64,000 nt of DNA from Grammothele lineata (GCA_002150815.3 NDFF03000327.1:186001-250000), one strand, 5' to 3'; numbered from the stretch's first letter, positions 35,802-48,527 are shown. Numbers and translations are program-made. Notes: generated by a model from the letters alone, not told the origin.

Positions 35802-37664
35802 ATGGCCCATGGTCTGCCCAAGGAGGAACAGGAGACCCTCCGCCTCCTCGTCCAACATGTTTCCCGGGCTTTCTACGAACCCAAGTTCACCGTGGTTATG
35901 GACCAACTCATTCGACATCCGGTGTAAGTATTACCTCTCCGCGACTGCGGGTGTAGGACTGGACGTGAGGGGGTGGATGGGTGGATGACACGGTTTCGGT
36001 CTCTTCTCGTGTCGTGTCGTGCGCTGTTGATTACTCAACATCCACAGTCTCAAGGACGACGACTTGGCGGGACGGATGGGCCTACAACTAAAGGAGCTGA
36101 ACAAAATCATGGCTACGCTGGAAACGCATAAGCTGGTTCGAATGTGAGCTTCGCCCGTCCTCTGCCCCCCGAACATTGTTCATCTCTTCTTGATTTCCCT
36201 CTTCCCGCTGGCTGTCGTTTTCCCTGGTCATGCTGCCATCAATGTCCTTCCATGCACTATCTGTCGCTCAGATACCGCCAAAATGAGCTGAAGGAGGGCG
36301 CCCAGCGATCCGTCGGGCGACAATACTTCTACATCGACTACCAGTCCTTCTGCAACGTCGTGAAGTGGCGCATGGCCGAGATGCGACGCGTCATCGACAA
36401 GGGCCTCCGGAACGAGCTCGACTCGAAGGGGTACGTCTGCCCGCAGTGCCGCAAGACCTTCCAGGCGCTCGAGGCGGACCGTCTCATGGACTTCATGTCG
36501 GGCGTGTTCAAGTGCGACGTCTGCTCTGCAGAGCTTATCGACAACGAGAACGCGGAGAACGTCGTGGGGAGTCAGGACAGGATGCAGCGGTTTAACAGGC
36601 AGATGCGGTTCATTCTGGAGGGGCTGAGGAGGACAGAGGATATGGTACTGCCTGCGTGAGTCTCACCTCTGTCTTGTGTCCATTGTGGTCATGAGCTATA
36701 CGCCTTATCTCTAGCTTTGACGTCGCGCTTTGGATACGAACGCACCTGGAGCAGGAACGCGCGAAAGCGGCCGCGCGCGAGGGCGGGCTCAAGATCGCAG
36801 GTGCGGGTGGTGAGGGCCGACAAGGCGACACCATCGGTGTGGTACTCTCTGTCGACAAGGACGAGGAGACAGCACGCGCGGAGCGTGACCGCGAGGCTGC
36901 CGCGAAGCGCCAACAGAACGCCCTGCCGCTCTGGCATCTACAGAGCACGATCTCCGGCGACCTCACAGCGCTGGGAATCAAGGAGAGCGCGCGGGCGGAA
37001 GCGGCTGCAGTAGTGGATGCGAACCGTCTCCCGAGCTCGAACGACGCGATCTTGAGAGGTTTGGGTGGGGGTGCTGCAAACGGCGCACCTCCGCCTCCGC
37101 CGCAGATGAATGGGGGAGAGGACGTGAAGCCGAACGTAGCGCAGACGGCTGAGGCAGATTGTGAGTGATTGTCAATTTACGGTGTTTGGAATGTGCTGCC
37201 TGACGCATTCGCGTAGACTACGATCAGTACTACGCGTCTCTCGCCGCATCAGCTGCACCATCCGGCCTGCCTACACCAAGACTGAGTGATTTCGGCGAGG
37301 ATGAGGAAGATGTCAAGCCCAACGTGGAGTATCTGGACTCGCTGAACGAGTATCGGAAACGCTCGCGGTCGCGGGAGGACGTGGGCGGCGGATCGCCGAA
37401 ACAGGCGCGGATGTCCCCACCAGAACTTCCGCCCAACGATGCAGGCGTCGAGCCTGAAGTGGTGCCAGCTCCGTCTGAGGACGATCCGGTCGTCTATGGT
37501 AAGTCGTTCTTCCGCTTTGCGGTTCGCGTACATACTGACGAGAACGGACAACAACAGTGAATGGGCAGCCGGTACCCTTCTCGCTTGTAACAGAGGAGCA
37601 CCAGGAGGCGATGACCCCGGAGGAGTATACGGCGTATTACGAGGTCATGACAGCACGGTCATAG
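35802..37664 (+). CDS. TFA1: Transcription initiation factor IIE subunit alpha
   Basis: General RNA polymerase II factor that recruits and regulates TFIIH at promoters in the nucleus. Six exons: 35802-35923, 36048-36143, 36272-36655, 36715-37160, 37217-37498 and 37558-37664. Phases agree throughout and give 478 residues. The N-terminal winged helix reads TLRLLVQHVSRAFYEP, LKDDDLAGRMGL and LNKIMATLETHKLV, then YFYIDYQSFCNVVKWRM. The zinc ribbon follows at about residues 118-148 (CPQC ... CDVC). The second half is low complexity, with KP-N-V acidic motifs (DVKPNVA, DVKPNVE), an Arg/Ser stretch (RKRSRSRED), and a C-terminal EEYTAYYEVMTARS, fitting fungal Tfa1. I chose ATG 35802 as the first ATG before the conserved helix. 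Confidence 0.92.
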
Positions 37665-38087
37665 CCCTCACCGGCGGGTCTGGACGATACACTGTAAGTT
37701 ATGTAGCTCTGGTATGTATTTCTAGAACAAGTACTGTACATACCTCTATTGCCGCGCTTGCTAGCGGACTTGGTTGTAATGTCGATATAGTAGAGACTAT
37801 TCTCGTGTGTTGTAGAACGAGTCTGATAGAAGGATACGTCTAGTATCAGATTGTCTAGAAGATGCTGTCTTCCTTAGTGTGTATAAGTATCGTCTAGGAG
37901 ATCCGGAGATAAAACACTATTAGGGAAGGTTTGTCACGTGAAGACGAGGATACGTGCGCTTGTTGGCCGCGTCTTCAGAACGACCCTACCTCAGATCTCA
38001 CATCTGAGCTACTAACGCCCCCAGTGCGCTCCTCAGTCTCCTGCGTCCGGTTAACACCACAACTTTGACGTATTGCACAGCTTGAAG
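37665..38087. promoter_or_regulatory. Intergenic interval with one E-box
   Basis: No gene is seen. A CACGTG E-box lies at 37935-37940, about 150 bp before the F-box gene. Whether it is used is unknown. Confidence 0.35.
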
Positions 38088-39461
38088 ATGGGAGCTATTG
38101 GTGACCTTCCTGCCGAACTCCTGCACAAGATATTCTCCCACCTCCCGAAGCCAGATATCGTTTCTTGTTCATCCACTTGTCGCCACTGGAGAGAAGTCAC
38201 CCCTCCTCATATCTTTTCTCGAATAGCCTGCACGGCCGACCGTGGCATATCCGGACTTCGGACTTTCCTCGCGGGTGCTTCACTCTCCATCCGCGGTGTC
38301 GTCAAAGTGCTCGTGCTCGGAGGACACGACGGACGCTACGAGTCTATCCAGGTCGGATACACATGTCTCATCGACATCATCACCCACCTCCCCGTACTCC
38401 AGGTGCTTCGCATTGAAAAGTCTAACATACTGAACGATCTGCCTGAGAACACCCGTCTTCAAGTTTCACTGTCGGCTGAGGGTGCGCGTACCCCTGCGTC
38501 AGATGCGACCACTACCCCGCGAGAACTGTGCGTCCTCAGTCTTTCTGAGTGTAAATTCGAAAACGGATCGGGCCTGGCGCTCTTGCTAAACCTCTTCGAT
38601 CCAACCACCTTGCACGCCTTCATGTGCGAGTGTCGGCACTCCAGTGGTAGTCCAAGGGAAGGTGCAAATTTTCCTGCTCCTCACGTCAGAAACATCGCGT
38701 TCGATTCGGTCGACTCGGAAATTATCGAATCGCTCATCTTCGGACTCCGGCCCGGCTCCGTGCGCGTTCTGTCGGCTTCCCTCGAGAGCGGTTTAATTTA
38801 CGCGAACACATGTAGGGCGGTCGTTACTGCCCTACAGAACCATGCACAGTCGCTTGAAGATCTTCGACTCACTCTTCCCGCTCCAGGTACGTTTTGCGCT
38901 CCACATATTGAAAAGTCAACGTTCATTACGGTATTCTGCTCGATACTCATCTTGGCCATAGGTCACCCAGACTTGGGCCATGAGGACAGCCCACTATTCG
39001 AAGCGCTTCACGCGCTTCAAGCGTTCACCTTCGGGCTTGACATGGACAAATTCGTCGGAGAAGACAACCACTTCTTCGCACTTCTCTCCCCGCCGGACGT
39101 CCAACTTGTAGCATTTACCGATGTCATCGAAGCATTCCCACGTACGGCCCCTCTCCAGCGAATCACGATTGAGATTGGATGGTTCTTACTCGGAGGCAGC
39201 GATGATTTGCCACCGATGGCGTCGCTCCTCCCCCACATAGATTTCTCCGTCTTTGACCGTGCAGTAACTGCAGTGATGGCATCCAGTAACCCTGATGATC
39301 CAGACGACCCTCCTGTCCCTCGCTTCCCACAGCTTCGGGTGGTAAGGATCAAAATTGAGGGAATTGGAGATCAGGAACTCGAGGAATGCACTCAGATACT
39401 CGTAGAGGCCTTGCCGCGTGTTCAGTTGGCAGGCATGCTTCAGGTGCATAAAACACCGTGA
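38088..39461 (+). CDS. F-box domain protein
   Basis: Intronless frame of 457 residues from ATG 38088 to TGA 39459-39461. An in-frame TTG lies upstream, but the first ATG sits just before the domain. The F-box is at residues about 5-45: IGDLPAELLHKIFSHLPKPD...CSSTCRHWREVTPPHIFSRI. The rest is an unaligned leucine-rich C-terminal region (VVKVLVLGGHD, LIDIITHLPVLQVLRIEKS, LRVVRIKIEGIGDQE), as in many basidiomycete F-box proteins. Such proteins dock on Skp1 in SCF ubiquitin ligases and choose targets through the C-terminal region. The target is unknown. Confidence 0.85.
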   Translation: MGAIGDLPAELLHKIFSHLPKPDIVSCSSTCRHWREVTPPHIFSRIACTADRGISGLRTFLAGASLSIRGVVKVLVLGGHDGRYESIQVGYTCLIDIITHLPVLQVLRIEKSNILNDLPENTRLQVSLSAEGARTPASDATTTPRELCVLSLSECKFENGSGLALLLNLFDPTTLHAFMCECRHSSGSPREGANFPAPHVRNIAFDSVDSEIIESLIFGLRPGSVRVLSASLESGLIYANTCRAVVTALQNHAQSLEDLRLTLPAPGTFCAPHIEKSTFITVFCSILILAIGHPDLGHEDSPLFEALHALQAFTFGLDMDKFVGEDNHFFALLSPPDVQLVAFTDVIEAFPRTAPLQRITIEIGWFLLGGSDDLPPMASLLPHIDFSVFDRAVTAVMASSNPDDPDDPPVPRFPQLRVVRIKIEGIGDQELEECTQILVEALPRVQLAGMLQVHKTP

Positions 39462-40227
39462 GTTCTCTAGTACTCCGTGATGCGCATCAATATGTTCTAC
39501 TATACTAACTTCGGTTACTATCCATGGTGGTGCATACAGGCAAGCCGAGCGGCATGCGCGGATCTGGACCCCCGAAGACGAACGTATGGGTAATCGCGCT
39601 TAGAACTTGCAATACATGCCCACTAGCTCCAGAAGTGGATCCTTGTGCGGCCACCAGGTTGTTATTTTCGTGCGCATGAGTACCGCTTCTTCATTTACAT
39701 GCGTGTCTAACCATAGTTTATGAACACTTGCGGGTGTCATAGGCAGTTTATATGTAGATCAATTCCAATTGAAAAGGATCGACAGTCGGACCTATGTCCT
39801 CGCGAGTCACTGCGCGTCCAGTTACCCCGAACGGCTCCCCACCTGTATACTCCGATCCAAGTCTGCATCGATAACTTTGTTTTCTGAAGTTAATCGCCCC
39901 GGCCATCGCTCGTGCTCTCTCATTTGTTCACGAAGAGTGCTCCCGATGTGTCCTTCCTTGCCAAAACACATGTTCCTTCACAGCCCGAAGGTCAGAGGCG
40001 TCTTAGCAGGGAGCTAGCTGTTGAAGGCTGACTGTAACGTGATTCTATTCAGCGAGCTCAGCAGAAATGGTCAGGAACTTCTTCCATAGTACTCAATATT
40101 CGTGCCTGTGTATGAGAGCAGTTCGGATCGACGAATACATTACTCATGCACAGTCACTAGTATCAAATCACAAGAAAGACGATGTGAAGGAGCATAACGG
40201 CAAGCTGAATTTTTACCTAGTACAATT
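39462..40227. other. Intergenic interval, no gene seen
   Basis: This is the convergent 3' side of the F-box gene and the first Zn2Cys6 gene. Only short unrelated frames are present. Confidence 0.5.
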
Positions 40228-41000
40228 TCACAGGTAGCCGCGGCGAGAGGAAGGATTCTCCTCCGGAGACTCCGGTTGCCCGAATGGCGCTGCGAATGGA
40301 GCAAAGCCGAAATCGACAGATGTGTCGTCGGGGTAGTAGTGCAGCAGCTGGCCCGGTGCTGCGTGATCGGTGAGTCGAGGTGCCAACGCTTGCCCTTCAT
40401 ACAAAGATGAATGGTCGAGCAAACGAGAGTGTCCCGGCTCAGTCCATGGATGCGTGGACGGGAATGTTGGATACCAATCCCATGCTGGCGAACCGGCCGT
40501 CGATGAAGGCTGAACGATGTTCGACTCGCCCTCTTCCGTGACCGCGGTGATAGCGGACGGTGATTCGGCGTGATCACCTGCCACTGCCTGCTGCACCGTG
40601 ACCGCAGTAGTGAAGCCTTGATATGGCGCGTGGGAGTCCCGGGGCGGTGTCCTCCGCCTCCGGTTGCGCCGCGACCCGGCGTCCACACAACGGTCGCTTA
40701 TCCCGAGCCGTGTACAACGCTCGCACGGGCGCGCGTCGCTGCACCTCTTCGCGACGTCGCGGCAGTTCGTGCACTGTGGCCGGCGCGAGGGAGGCGCATC
40801 AAATGGTATGTATCAGCAACACCGCAGACATTGGAAAAGAGCGGGGGTAATCCTACCGCTACTTTCGCCGGGAGCGGCCGGCGGGCCTTGGCGGGTGACT
40901 CGGGGACGAAGGTGGTCAGAGGCGTCGGTGCGCCACCTGCTGGAGGGGACGCGTCGTCAATGCCGTTCAAAGCAGCCTGGACAGTGTCTGAGAATATCAT
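40228..41000 (-). CDS. Small Zn2Cys6 protein, putative transcription regulator (copy 1)
   Basis: Exons 41000-40857 and 40773-40228 give 229 residues. Exon 1 encodes MIFSDTVQAALNGIDDAS, a Pro/Thr/Ser-rich stretch and LPAKVA. The intron then falls in phase 0 exactly before the first zinc ligand. The finger (residues 49-77) has spacing C-x2-C-x6-C-x5-C-x2-C-x8-C and contains CTNC, PCERC and ISDRC, matching fungal Zn2Cys6 clusters. A basic linker follows (RRNRRRR), then a Trp/Pro/Tyr-rich acidic tail ending PSSRRGYL. The probable role is nuclear DNA binding. Two relatives with the same intron position lie at 46589-48527 and 59380-60633. An additional upstream exon cannot be excluded. Confidence 0.75.
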
Positions 41001-42157
41001 ATCAGCTACAGAGCCCTGACAAGGTGAGATGCAGGCGGGAGCCGTCACTCACGTAGTTGGGACTTGTGCACCAGAAGGCAAACATAATCCGGACTGAGAG
41101 TCTGGGTAGATATGGGTGCGAGGGGGGATTGGGGCTCGGTGCTGCTGACACAGCTTTTATCACTGCTCTGCGTGCCGACGGAGGGCGACCTGCAGCTGGC
41201 ATGGGTCTCGCGATCCCGGAGGGAGGGGAGCTGTCGGAGTAATACAGGGCGCATGGTTCACTTTCTACGTGGAGGGGTGCTAGTATCGGTCAAAGGCACG
41301 ATAAACCCCCTGGACGAGGCGCCGGCGTCGGGTTGTGAGTGCGGGCGAGATTGTGGGGGGGCGACTTTGGTGGGAGAGTCCCACTGCCACAGGGTGCCCT
41401 AGTTCTTATACACTGCATAAACGCCCGTCCTCCAGTGAGACGAGCCGCCCTCCGGCGTTCGCCGCTCCAGGTCATTTTCGGCGACAACCGAACGGGTGGT
41501 TCTTCTCGTCACGGGCCCAGACAGTGATACCTGCTAGTCAGCGACCTAACGGGCAGCCGTGCTAGTGGCCTTCCGAACCTGCTCACCAAACCGATAGTTA
41601 GTCTCACGGGTCGGCATATTCATCGTCGTCGTGCATAAGCAAATGGTGCAGGCAAAGGTGCAACATCGACCGTCTGAGAGACATCGGAGGCATCTAGGTA
41701 GCTGCTACTGTAACAACACGAGAGAAGCTGAACACGCCAGGTTGTCCGTTCATCATGCAAGTATTGTGAAACCATTATCCCGGGTTTTAAGGCCGCGTCA
41801 AGTCGCCTACAGTCCCGATGCAATCGAGGGAGAAGACGGTTTGGCATGCGCCGTCAGCGTTCCGTATGTGTTAACAGCCTCCGCACGGAAGATCTAGAGA
41901 CCCACTCCATAAGCCTTCAGAATAATTTGGGCAGGACGACCGGGTTATCAGTTCCTTGTGTATGCATGGGAAGAGAAGAGCTCGGGCGAGACGAGGGATT
42001 CGTGATAGAACGAAGGTAGTGAGAAAGGCTCGAAGCCGCTGCAGTCATAGTTATTGAGTCTGGTGATAGTGCGGCTGGCGGGTTCCTCATACCTGTATGT
42101 TCTCCTCTGGCAGCGTGAGCGACCGCCGTAACACACTTGACGCGGCGCCTGATGAAT
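41001..42157. other. Intergenic interval, no gene seen
   Basis: 1.16 kb holding the 5' flank of the first Zn2Cys6 gene and the 3' flank of the next F-box gene. I see no coding or structural signal. Confidence 0.5.
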
Positions 42158-43551
42158 TCATTCTAGGTAATCCCGATTGAGAGTACAGGACGCCACGCGC
42201 AGTAGCCCTGCCTGGTGCAATCTCGGGAACGACTTCTCCGCTCCCTTCGCGTGCTCCTCCCGCTGCTCCTCTCTAGTATGAGAACCTGTATTCACCACGA
42301 CTTCTTTCAAGCCTTCGAACCTTCGCCGCTGCATGTCGGTTCCCAAAATGGCCGCCTCGATATCTGAAAACACGCCTGCGAGGTCCTTGGAACGAAGTAT
42401 GTGGAGACCCGTGAAGGATAAGGAGAAGTCGATTGTAATAGTGGAGAGCGGACAACCGGTGGGGAGTGAGTGGATCATACGTGCGTACGCACGGTAGTAC
42501 GCAAAGACCACAGTTTCACTGACGCCACGCAAGAGCGCCTCGGAACCAATGATGGACAGGAGCTCCAACCGGAGAGATTTGAGTGCCGTACATGTATGGA
42601 GATTGAGAGCACTAACACGCTCTGGCAGAATATTCTCTGAGGCCGAGGCCGCTTTGGAAAGACAGTACAGCATCAGCCTACACTCCGTTGTGATATCACC
42701 CCAGGAGACTTACGGTGGTCTTGTTGAACCTCATCAAAAGCCGCCCATGAGAAGTCGACATTGAGGGAGACCAGGTCGCGTCCGTGACTACCAATCAACG
42801 CTCCGGCCGCACGGAAAGACCGCTCCATGTTCCACTCGACTTCCAAATGGCGGAAACATCCAGGCGAGAGCCCGACTCGAAAGGTGTCAAGCAGAACGCT
42901 CAGATCGTACCATACGTGTCCCACTGGCATGGTACGGTTCAGCCCGGTAATCTTCAGCTCGGAGACTTGTAGTGGCCCAGGACCGAGGAGAGAGGGCCAC
43001 GCGGGACCAAAGCCTTGCCGTGGTGGGGTGACGCCGATGAGGTCAAGGGTGCCAATATCAAATGGCATCAGGAGGAAGAGGAACTGCGATGCAATAAGTC
43101 CTCTGAAGTCGCACTGATCAAAAAGGACGTTCTCCAGAGGAATGCGAGTCGTGTGGAAGATATCTTCGTCCATACCGGGAGCCATCAACTTGAGCTTGAC
43201 CAACGATAGGCTGCGAATAGCGGGTAGGCGAGACACGATGTGGAAGACTGTCGAGAAATAAATTGTCACATGGTTTGATTCCTTTGAGGGGTGATGGAGG
43301 CATAGCTGTTGTACACAGCGGGCTATATGCGGGTTCTGGTCCAAGAAGGGGCCCACGTCGCCGAATGCGTCGCCGAATTTCTCGTGTCGGCCGACTTTGA
43401 GAGTCGAGAAGGCCAAAGGGAGCGCGACCTCATGCCAGAACCGGCACACAAGCGCCGCAGAAGCAAGAGGAGCAGGGAGAGGGTTCCCGAGGCATAGCGC
43501 GCGAAAGATGTGAGCGATTGTTTCCGATGGGAGGTCGTGTACGCCCGTCAT
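42158..43551 (-). CDS. F-box domain protein
   Basis: Exons 43551-42714 and 42651-42158 with a 62-bp GTAAGT...AAAG intron encode 443 residues. ATG 43551 is the first methionine codon. The F-box is at residues about 3-45: GVHDLPSETIAHIFRALCLG...SAALVCRFWHEVALPLAFSTL. The rest is a leucine-rich C-terminal region without a recognised repeat family (IVSRLPAIRSLSLVKLKL, LENVLFDQCDFRG, LVSLNVDFSWAAF, GLKEVVVNTGS). It is a likely SCF adaptor with unknown target. It differs from the F-box gene at 38088 in having an intron. Confidence 0.8.
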
Positions 43552-44173
43552 CACCGCTACTTCGCTAGGGGGGCAATTTTAGTGAAAGTCTGTCGCGTGA
43601 TTGTGGACAGTGTGAAAAGCACAAAACTTACCGAGAAGGTCCGCAACTGAACCTATATGGACCCCTCCTAGCAGAGATAGCGGGATCAGTGTGATAGTCC
43701 CTGTCGATGTCCTTCGGCGTGGTGAGGCTCGTCAAAATTCAAGTCCGGCTCATCCCAGCCTATCGGCATTTGCCGACGCCATCGGTGGCACCCAGACTGC
43801 CACATGCGCCATCTCCATCCTCAGTAAATCAAGGATCTTCATACGGGATACCTTCACAGCAGCAACCTTGCCAGTGCAAGTTTCAGTTGAATGATGATAC
43901 TCCTAGGCTGTAAGTGATAGCTAAGTGAGGAGCCGAAGGCCAACGTCGTGGAATTGCGCATGACACAGCTTCTAACGACGGAGCGCAAAAATGATGGATG
44001 CAGTGGGGATGGATTAGAGCATGTAAGACTACGTATGTAACATTATACAGTGCAACTTTTGGGATGTCGTCGAAGCCGAGACAAGTCGTTCTAGAGTATG
44101 AGGGGGTGGGGAGGTCATAGGTGACAGTAGTGGGGTCGGGCAAGCCCGGGGAAACGTCATAAGTAGAGGAGCT
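43552..44173. other. Intergenic interval, no gene seen
   Basis: 5' flank of the F-box gene and 3' flank of the MAM33 gene. No motif stands out. Confidence 0.5.
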
Positions 44174-45372
44174 TTAAGCCTCAACGAAGTTCTTGACGTT
44201 CTTAAGCCAGCTCACGTACTCCTGTATGTATCATTCATCGTTAGCATGGGGTAAATATATGTATGGCTTCAGCGTAGCAGCACTGACCTTCTGCTCCTTG
44301 AACTCGGCGTACTCAGGCACAAAGTACGCGAGGCTCTGGTTGATGCCGCGCTCCTGGAGGAACTTGTCGAACTCGTCCTGGAGCGACACGTCGAGCGTGT
44401 CAAACTGCGACGGCAAACCCGGTTATTAGTCCAACGTCGCCTATGACGTCATGCAAGCGTGAGGAGGACGCACTTGAGGGCCGAGGTAGAAACCCCTGCG
44501 CTTCCAGTCCGCCTCGGCGGTGAGCTCGGTGCCGACCTTGGCGTCGTTGTAGTAGGAGATGTTGTCAATGACGAACGAGCCCTCTTGGCACATCGCGTCG
44601 ATGGTTAGCGCGCTCTGGGTGGACGCCTAGCGGTTGAAGGGAGAACGTCTCAGATGCGCAAGCTCGAACGGGGGGATTGCGCAACGACGCACCTTCGTGA
44701 AGGAGAACGAGCAGCGGATGGGGTACGAAGAAGTCATGGGGGGCTCTTCCTCCGCATTCTCCTCCGCACCCTCTTCACCGTCCTCGAACTCAGCCTCCTG
44801 CTCGGCCTGGATGTCCGCAATGGAGAAGATCAAGCGAATGCTGGGGCCGTAGTCAGCACATGGAGAAGATACACGAGCAGCCACAACGTCAAGAAAACTT
44901 ACTCTTCGTTGCCAAACTTGCGGGTCAGGACGACCTCGTCCGCGCCTCGGGTGTCCTGGACCTGCACACATTGCCATTAGCACCCCCACCGAACAACACA
45001 AGCATAACAACACAGCTCACAGTCCAGGTCCCCTGCGCCTTGAAGTCCTTCAAGAACTCAGGCTCCTCAGGCGCAGCCGCGTCGACCTCGTACTTGAGCT
45101 CCTCCGCGAGGCGCTGCGCCAGCGCGACGTCCGCTACAAATTTGCCCCCACACAGTCAGCACCCCACACTCGCACATTCCACTCGAAGAAGAATACGCAC
45201 TAGCACCCTCGCCGAACCGGCGCGCAGAGACAGAAAACGCCCTCGCAGCGACGGAAGACGCAGCAGGTGCTGCACGAGCGACAGCGAACGCCAGCGTGCG
45301 CGGGGCTGCGCGGGCGGCGAGCGAGCGCGAGGAGGCGAGCGTGGCTTGGCGGATGGCACGGATGGCAGACAT
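44174..45372 (-). CDS. MAM33: Mitochondrial glycoprotein family protein (MAM33/p32)
   Basis: Acidic trimeric mitochondrial matrix protein related to human p32/C1QBP, linked to mitochondrial translation and respiration. Seven exons: 45372-45201, 45133-45021, 44961-44903, 44840-44693, 44626-44474, 44404-44288 and 44221-44174. They join in phase for 269 residues. Residues 1-55 form an Arg/Ala/Ser-rich presequence (MSAIRAIRQATLASSRSLAA). The mature part contains LAEELKYEVDAAAPEEPEFL, RLIFSIADIQ, the acidic EDGEEGAEENAEEEP stretch typical of the family, YYNDAKVGTE and the C-terminal LQDEFDKFLQERGINQSLA...EYVSWLKNVKNFVE. Length and layout match fungal MAM33. Confidence 0.93.
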
Positions 45373-46588
45373 GGTCGTTACGAGCAAAAACGAAGAAGAG
45401 GCAGAGGAAGGGAAGGAGGAAAGCAGCGACGGAGGTGAGGGTGGGAGGAAAGGTGTGTGAGCTGGAGCGGCCGGGAGACGCGCGGGCTCGTCGACGCGTC
45501 GAGGCTCAGCAAATCGGCGGTGTCCCGGGTCTTTGTTTGCCTGCAGCCTCGGAATCAAACAACCGCTTCCCCAAATTACCGTGGGCGCTACTGGCCAGCT
45601 CGCGTCCGTCGTCAGGCAATTTGCTTCCTGGAGTCGTGTACGTCTTCCGAAGTGTTCATTAAAGTAGAGCAAGCGAACGCTATAAGCAATGGTGCTTTAT
45701 TCGACAGCATAAATCCCATAAAATCACAGTGGAGACTAGGGAGGGGAGTATCGACACTCGGCAGGGTCTCTACGGCTATGTGGCATACGCTCGAGGTACT
45801 ACGACTACGATAGTAAGTAGGTACGAGGAGCGTAGTGTCCATGACAGCGAAAAGACCCGGCCGTATCCGTACAGAAATACAACACACGCATATTGGACAG
45901 ACGACAGGGCAAATATACACAGCGAGACCGCGTACATACGAGAGGACCTCCCGCCGCGAATGAGCGGGAGGAATAGGGGTTTCTGCAGTTGGAGTAGTAG
46001 GAGAGCAACGGACGCTACGACGAGGGGGACATACGGGGGACGGTGTGGAGGCAGGAGAATCAGAGACTGTTCTATCTCATCTCATTTTATCGTACACATA
46101 CACAACGCGCCACACAAGGCAAAGAGGAATCGAGAGGTCAGAAACCGCAGCCGCCGACGCAATCTGTAGCTGTTTGGCCAGCAATGGCGTCCTGACACCC
46201 CCCAGTGACCAACGCACGCCGCCGCGCCGTGCCGCGGCAGCGGCGCGTGGACGGGCCCGTTGGCCAGTGGAGGCGTGCTCAGCAACACAATTGGTGCCCA
46301 AAGCGCGTGACAGAAGAGTGGGGGTGCCGTTCCGGGCCGGGACGGACACGCGGGACGGGAAAGGGAAAGGAAAGGAGAACATACGAGACGAGACGTAACC
46401 AAGACGGGGGAGACCAGAGCGGGACGAGGACGATGGGAGAGCGGATACGAACGCGAGCGAGAGGATTTGTGCGATAGATTTGTTGAGAAGGGTGGTGGGG
46501 AAAGGGGGAGGCAGCGGAGGTTGAGACGGAGGCGACGCCGATGGCAAGCGACCTGCGAGACGACGCAAGCCGGCAGCCACGACACACC
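45373..46588. other. Intergenic interval, no gene seen
   Basis: 5' flank of MAM33 and 3' flank of the second Zn2Cys6 gene. Overlapping GC-rich frames on both strands look like chance. Confidence 0.5.
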
Positions 46589-48527
46589 TCACATCGCAGC
46601 CATGAGCGGCCTCGGCTCCGGCCCGCTGAACGCGCCAACCCCAGGGGGGCCCGGTTCGACGTGCGCGGCGTACTGAGGCGCTGGCGGCTGAGACGGCTGC
46701 GCTTGCGTTTGCGTCTGAGGCTGAGGCTGGGGCTGGGGCTGAGGCGGAGGCGGAGCTTGCTGCTGCACGTCCTTCTCCACGGCAGACGGCGCGACAGTGC
46801 CGGTGCCCGCGCCCGCGTCCCCATTGACGACGACAACCGCCTGCGCAGGTTCGGGCGCCGCGGCTTCTTTACCGCGCTTACCCGCTTTAGCGCCGTCCTC
46901 GCCGTTCTTCCCGCGTCCGCGCTTCTTGCTCTTACTCGGCTCCGACGCGGCCGCAGGCGCGGACGCAGGCGCAGGCGCCGCGCCGTTCGTTGAGGGGGCC
47001 GCCCCTGTGCTCGCGCTGTCGGGCTTGGGCCCTGCGCTCGCGTTCGGGGACGCGGCCATCGGGGCCGGCACGAGCGGGGGGTACCCCATCGGGGGCGCGC
47101 CGGGGTACGCCCCATACGGGTGCGGGTAGATCGCGGGGTACGGCGAGTAGAACGGGTGCGGCATCGCGGGCGGCGGCGGCGGGGCGCCGTTCGGCGCGCC
47201 CTCCGGGTGCGGCTGGCCGTCCGCCGGGGCGGGCACGTATCCCATCGGCGGGTAGACGTACGGAAACGGGTAGCCCTCGGGCGGCATGGGGTACCCGGGC
47301 GGCGGGGGCGGGGGCACCTGGGCCTGCTGCTCGCCTCCCTCCCCTGGGGCGAAGCCTACCACGGTATCAGAATACAGTAAGAGGGGTAGAGATAGCGGGG
47401 GCACGCACCCGTCGATCCCTCACCGCTAACGGACCGGTTTTTGCGCTTGTACGGCCCGCGCTTAATGCCCTTCTTGCGCTCCTTGCGCACGCCGTCGATG
47501 CAGCTCTCTGCGAGCCCGTACTTCTTGCATCGTTCGCACGGGCGGGCTTCGTCGCAGCGCTTGCACGCGCTGGCACAGTTCGTGCACTGGATAGAAGCGA
47601 GAAGGCGTTCAGCGGCTGAGCAGAAGACAGGGGAAAGGGAACAGGGCCGGAAGGAGGGCCAGAAGGGGGATGAATGCACGGCGAACGACGCCGGAACAAA
47701 GGCGAGGTGCCAACGATCCCGGCGGAGCACGCAGGAACGGTGCCTGTGGGCCATGAGCGCCCCACGAGAAGCCCACTCTCTCCACCTGCTGTCAAGACGC
47801 CGCCTGCGTGCCTGCACATGGCCTCACATGGCTAGCCCAGCGCAGGCAATACCGCACTCACGGTCCTCGCAAAAAGGCCCTCTGCAGTGCTCGTGCGCGG
47901 GACCCATCTCCCTCTCTGCAGCTCGCAGACGTCATGGGAGACCCTGACGGAGCCCGTATCACCACCAAGATCTCCGCCGTCATTTCCAACCACACCGGTG
48001 TTTGCACCGGGAACTTGCCGCGCGAGAAACACCGGCCGCGCGTGTCGTGCGGCGATCGAGACACAGGGGCATGACAGGGACCGGCTTACTCACCGCCATT
48101 TTGACTTGTTTGCGCTTGGGCTTTGGGGTGGGGTGAGGTGGGACGACGCCCGAGGGAAAGGGATGGTAGCCTGAGGGTAATACAGGCCACAAGCAACCGC
48201 ATGAGAACAAGACCACGATGATAACGACTGTAAGGACGTACCTGGAGGAGCAGGGGGCATATGGTACGCATACACCATGCCCGGGGGAGGCGGAGGAACC
48301 ATGAAGTACGGCGCCATTGGCTGCGATGGCGCACCGTTGGGCGCGTTGGGGTCGTGGTGTGCGGCGTCGGGGACGGGGTACGCGTAGAAAGGAGGATACG
48401 GGCCTGGAGCAGGCGGGTAGTGGCTCGCGTACGGCGGTGGGTAGTGGGCAATAGGGGGCGGCGGCTGGGGTGCCTCTTGCGGGCTCGATGAGGCCGACGA
48501 CGATGCCTTTGACGGTTCTGCGGACAT
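46589..48527 (-). CDS. Zn2Cys6 transcription regulator with Pro/Tyr/Gln-rich arms (copy 2)
   Basis: Four exons, 48527-48242, 48170-48094, 47586-47424 and 47355-46589, give 430 residues. The N-terminal arm is rich in Pro, Tyr and Ala (HYPPPYASHYPPAPGPYPP). KPKRKQVKMA precedes a phase-0 intron of 507 bp, unusually long for this window. The finger starts the next exon at residue 122: C-x2-C-x6-C-x5-C-x2-C-x8-C with CTNC, PCERC and LAESC. A strongly basic RKERKKGIKRGPYKRK, a likely nuclear signal, follows. The C-terminal arm repeats the Pro/Tyr composition, then has a Lys/Arg patch (KSKKRGRGK) and a Gln-Pro run. It is very probably a DNA-binding nuclear regulator. Targets are unknown. Confidence 0.85.

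Noticed and set aside
46279..47115. 278-codon minus-strand frame overlapping the Zn2Cys6 gene end
   Set aside because: It is a frame-shifted shadow of the Pro/Gln-rich last exon, Arg-rich throughout.
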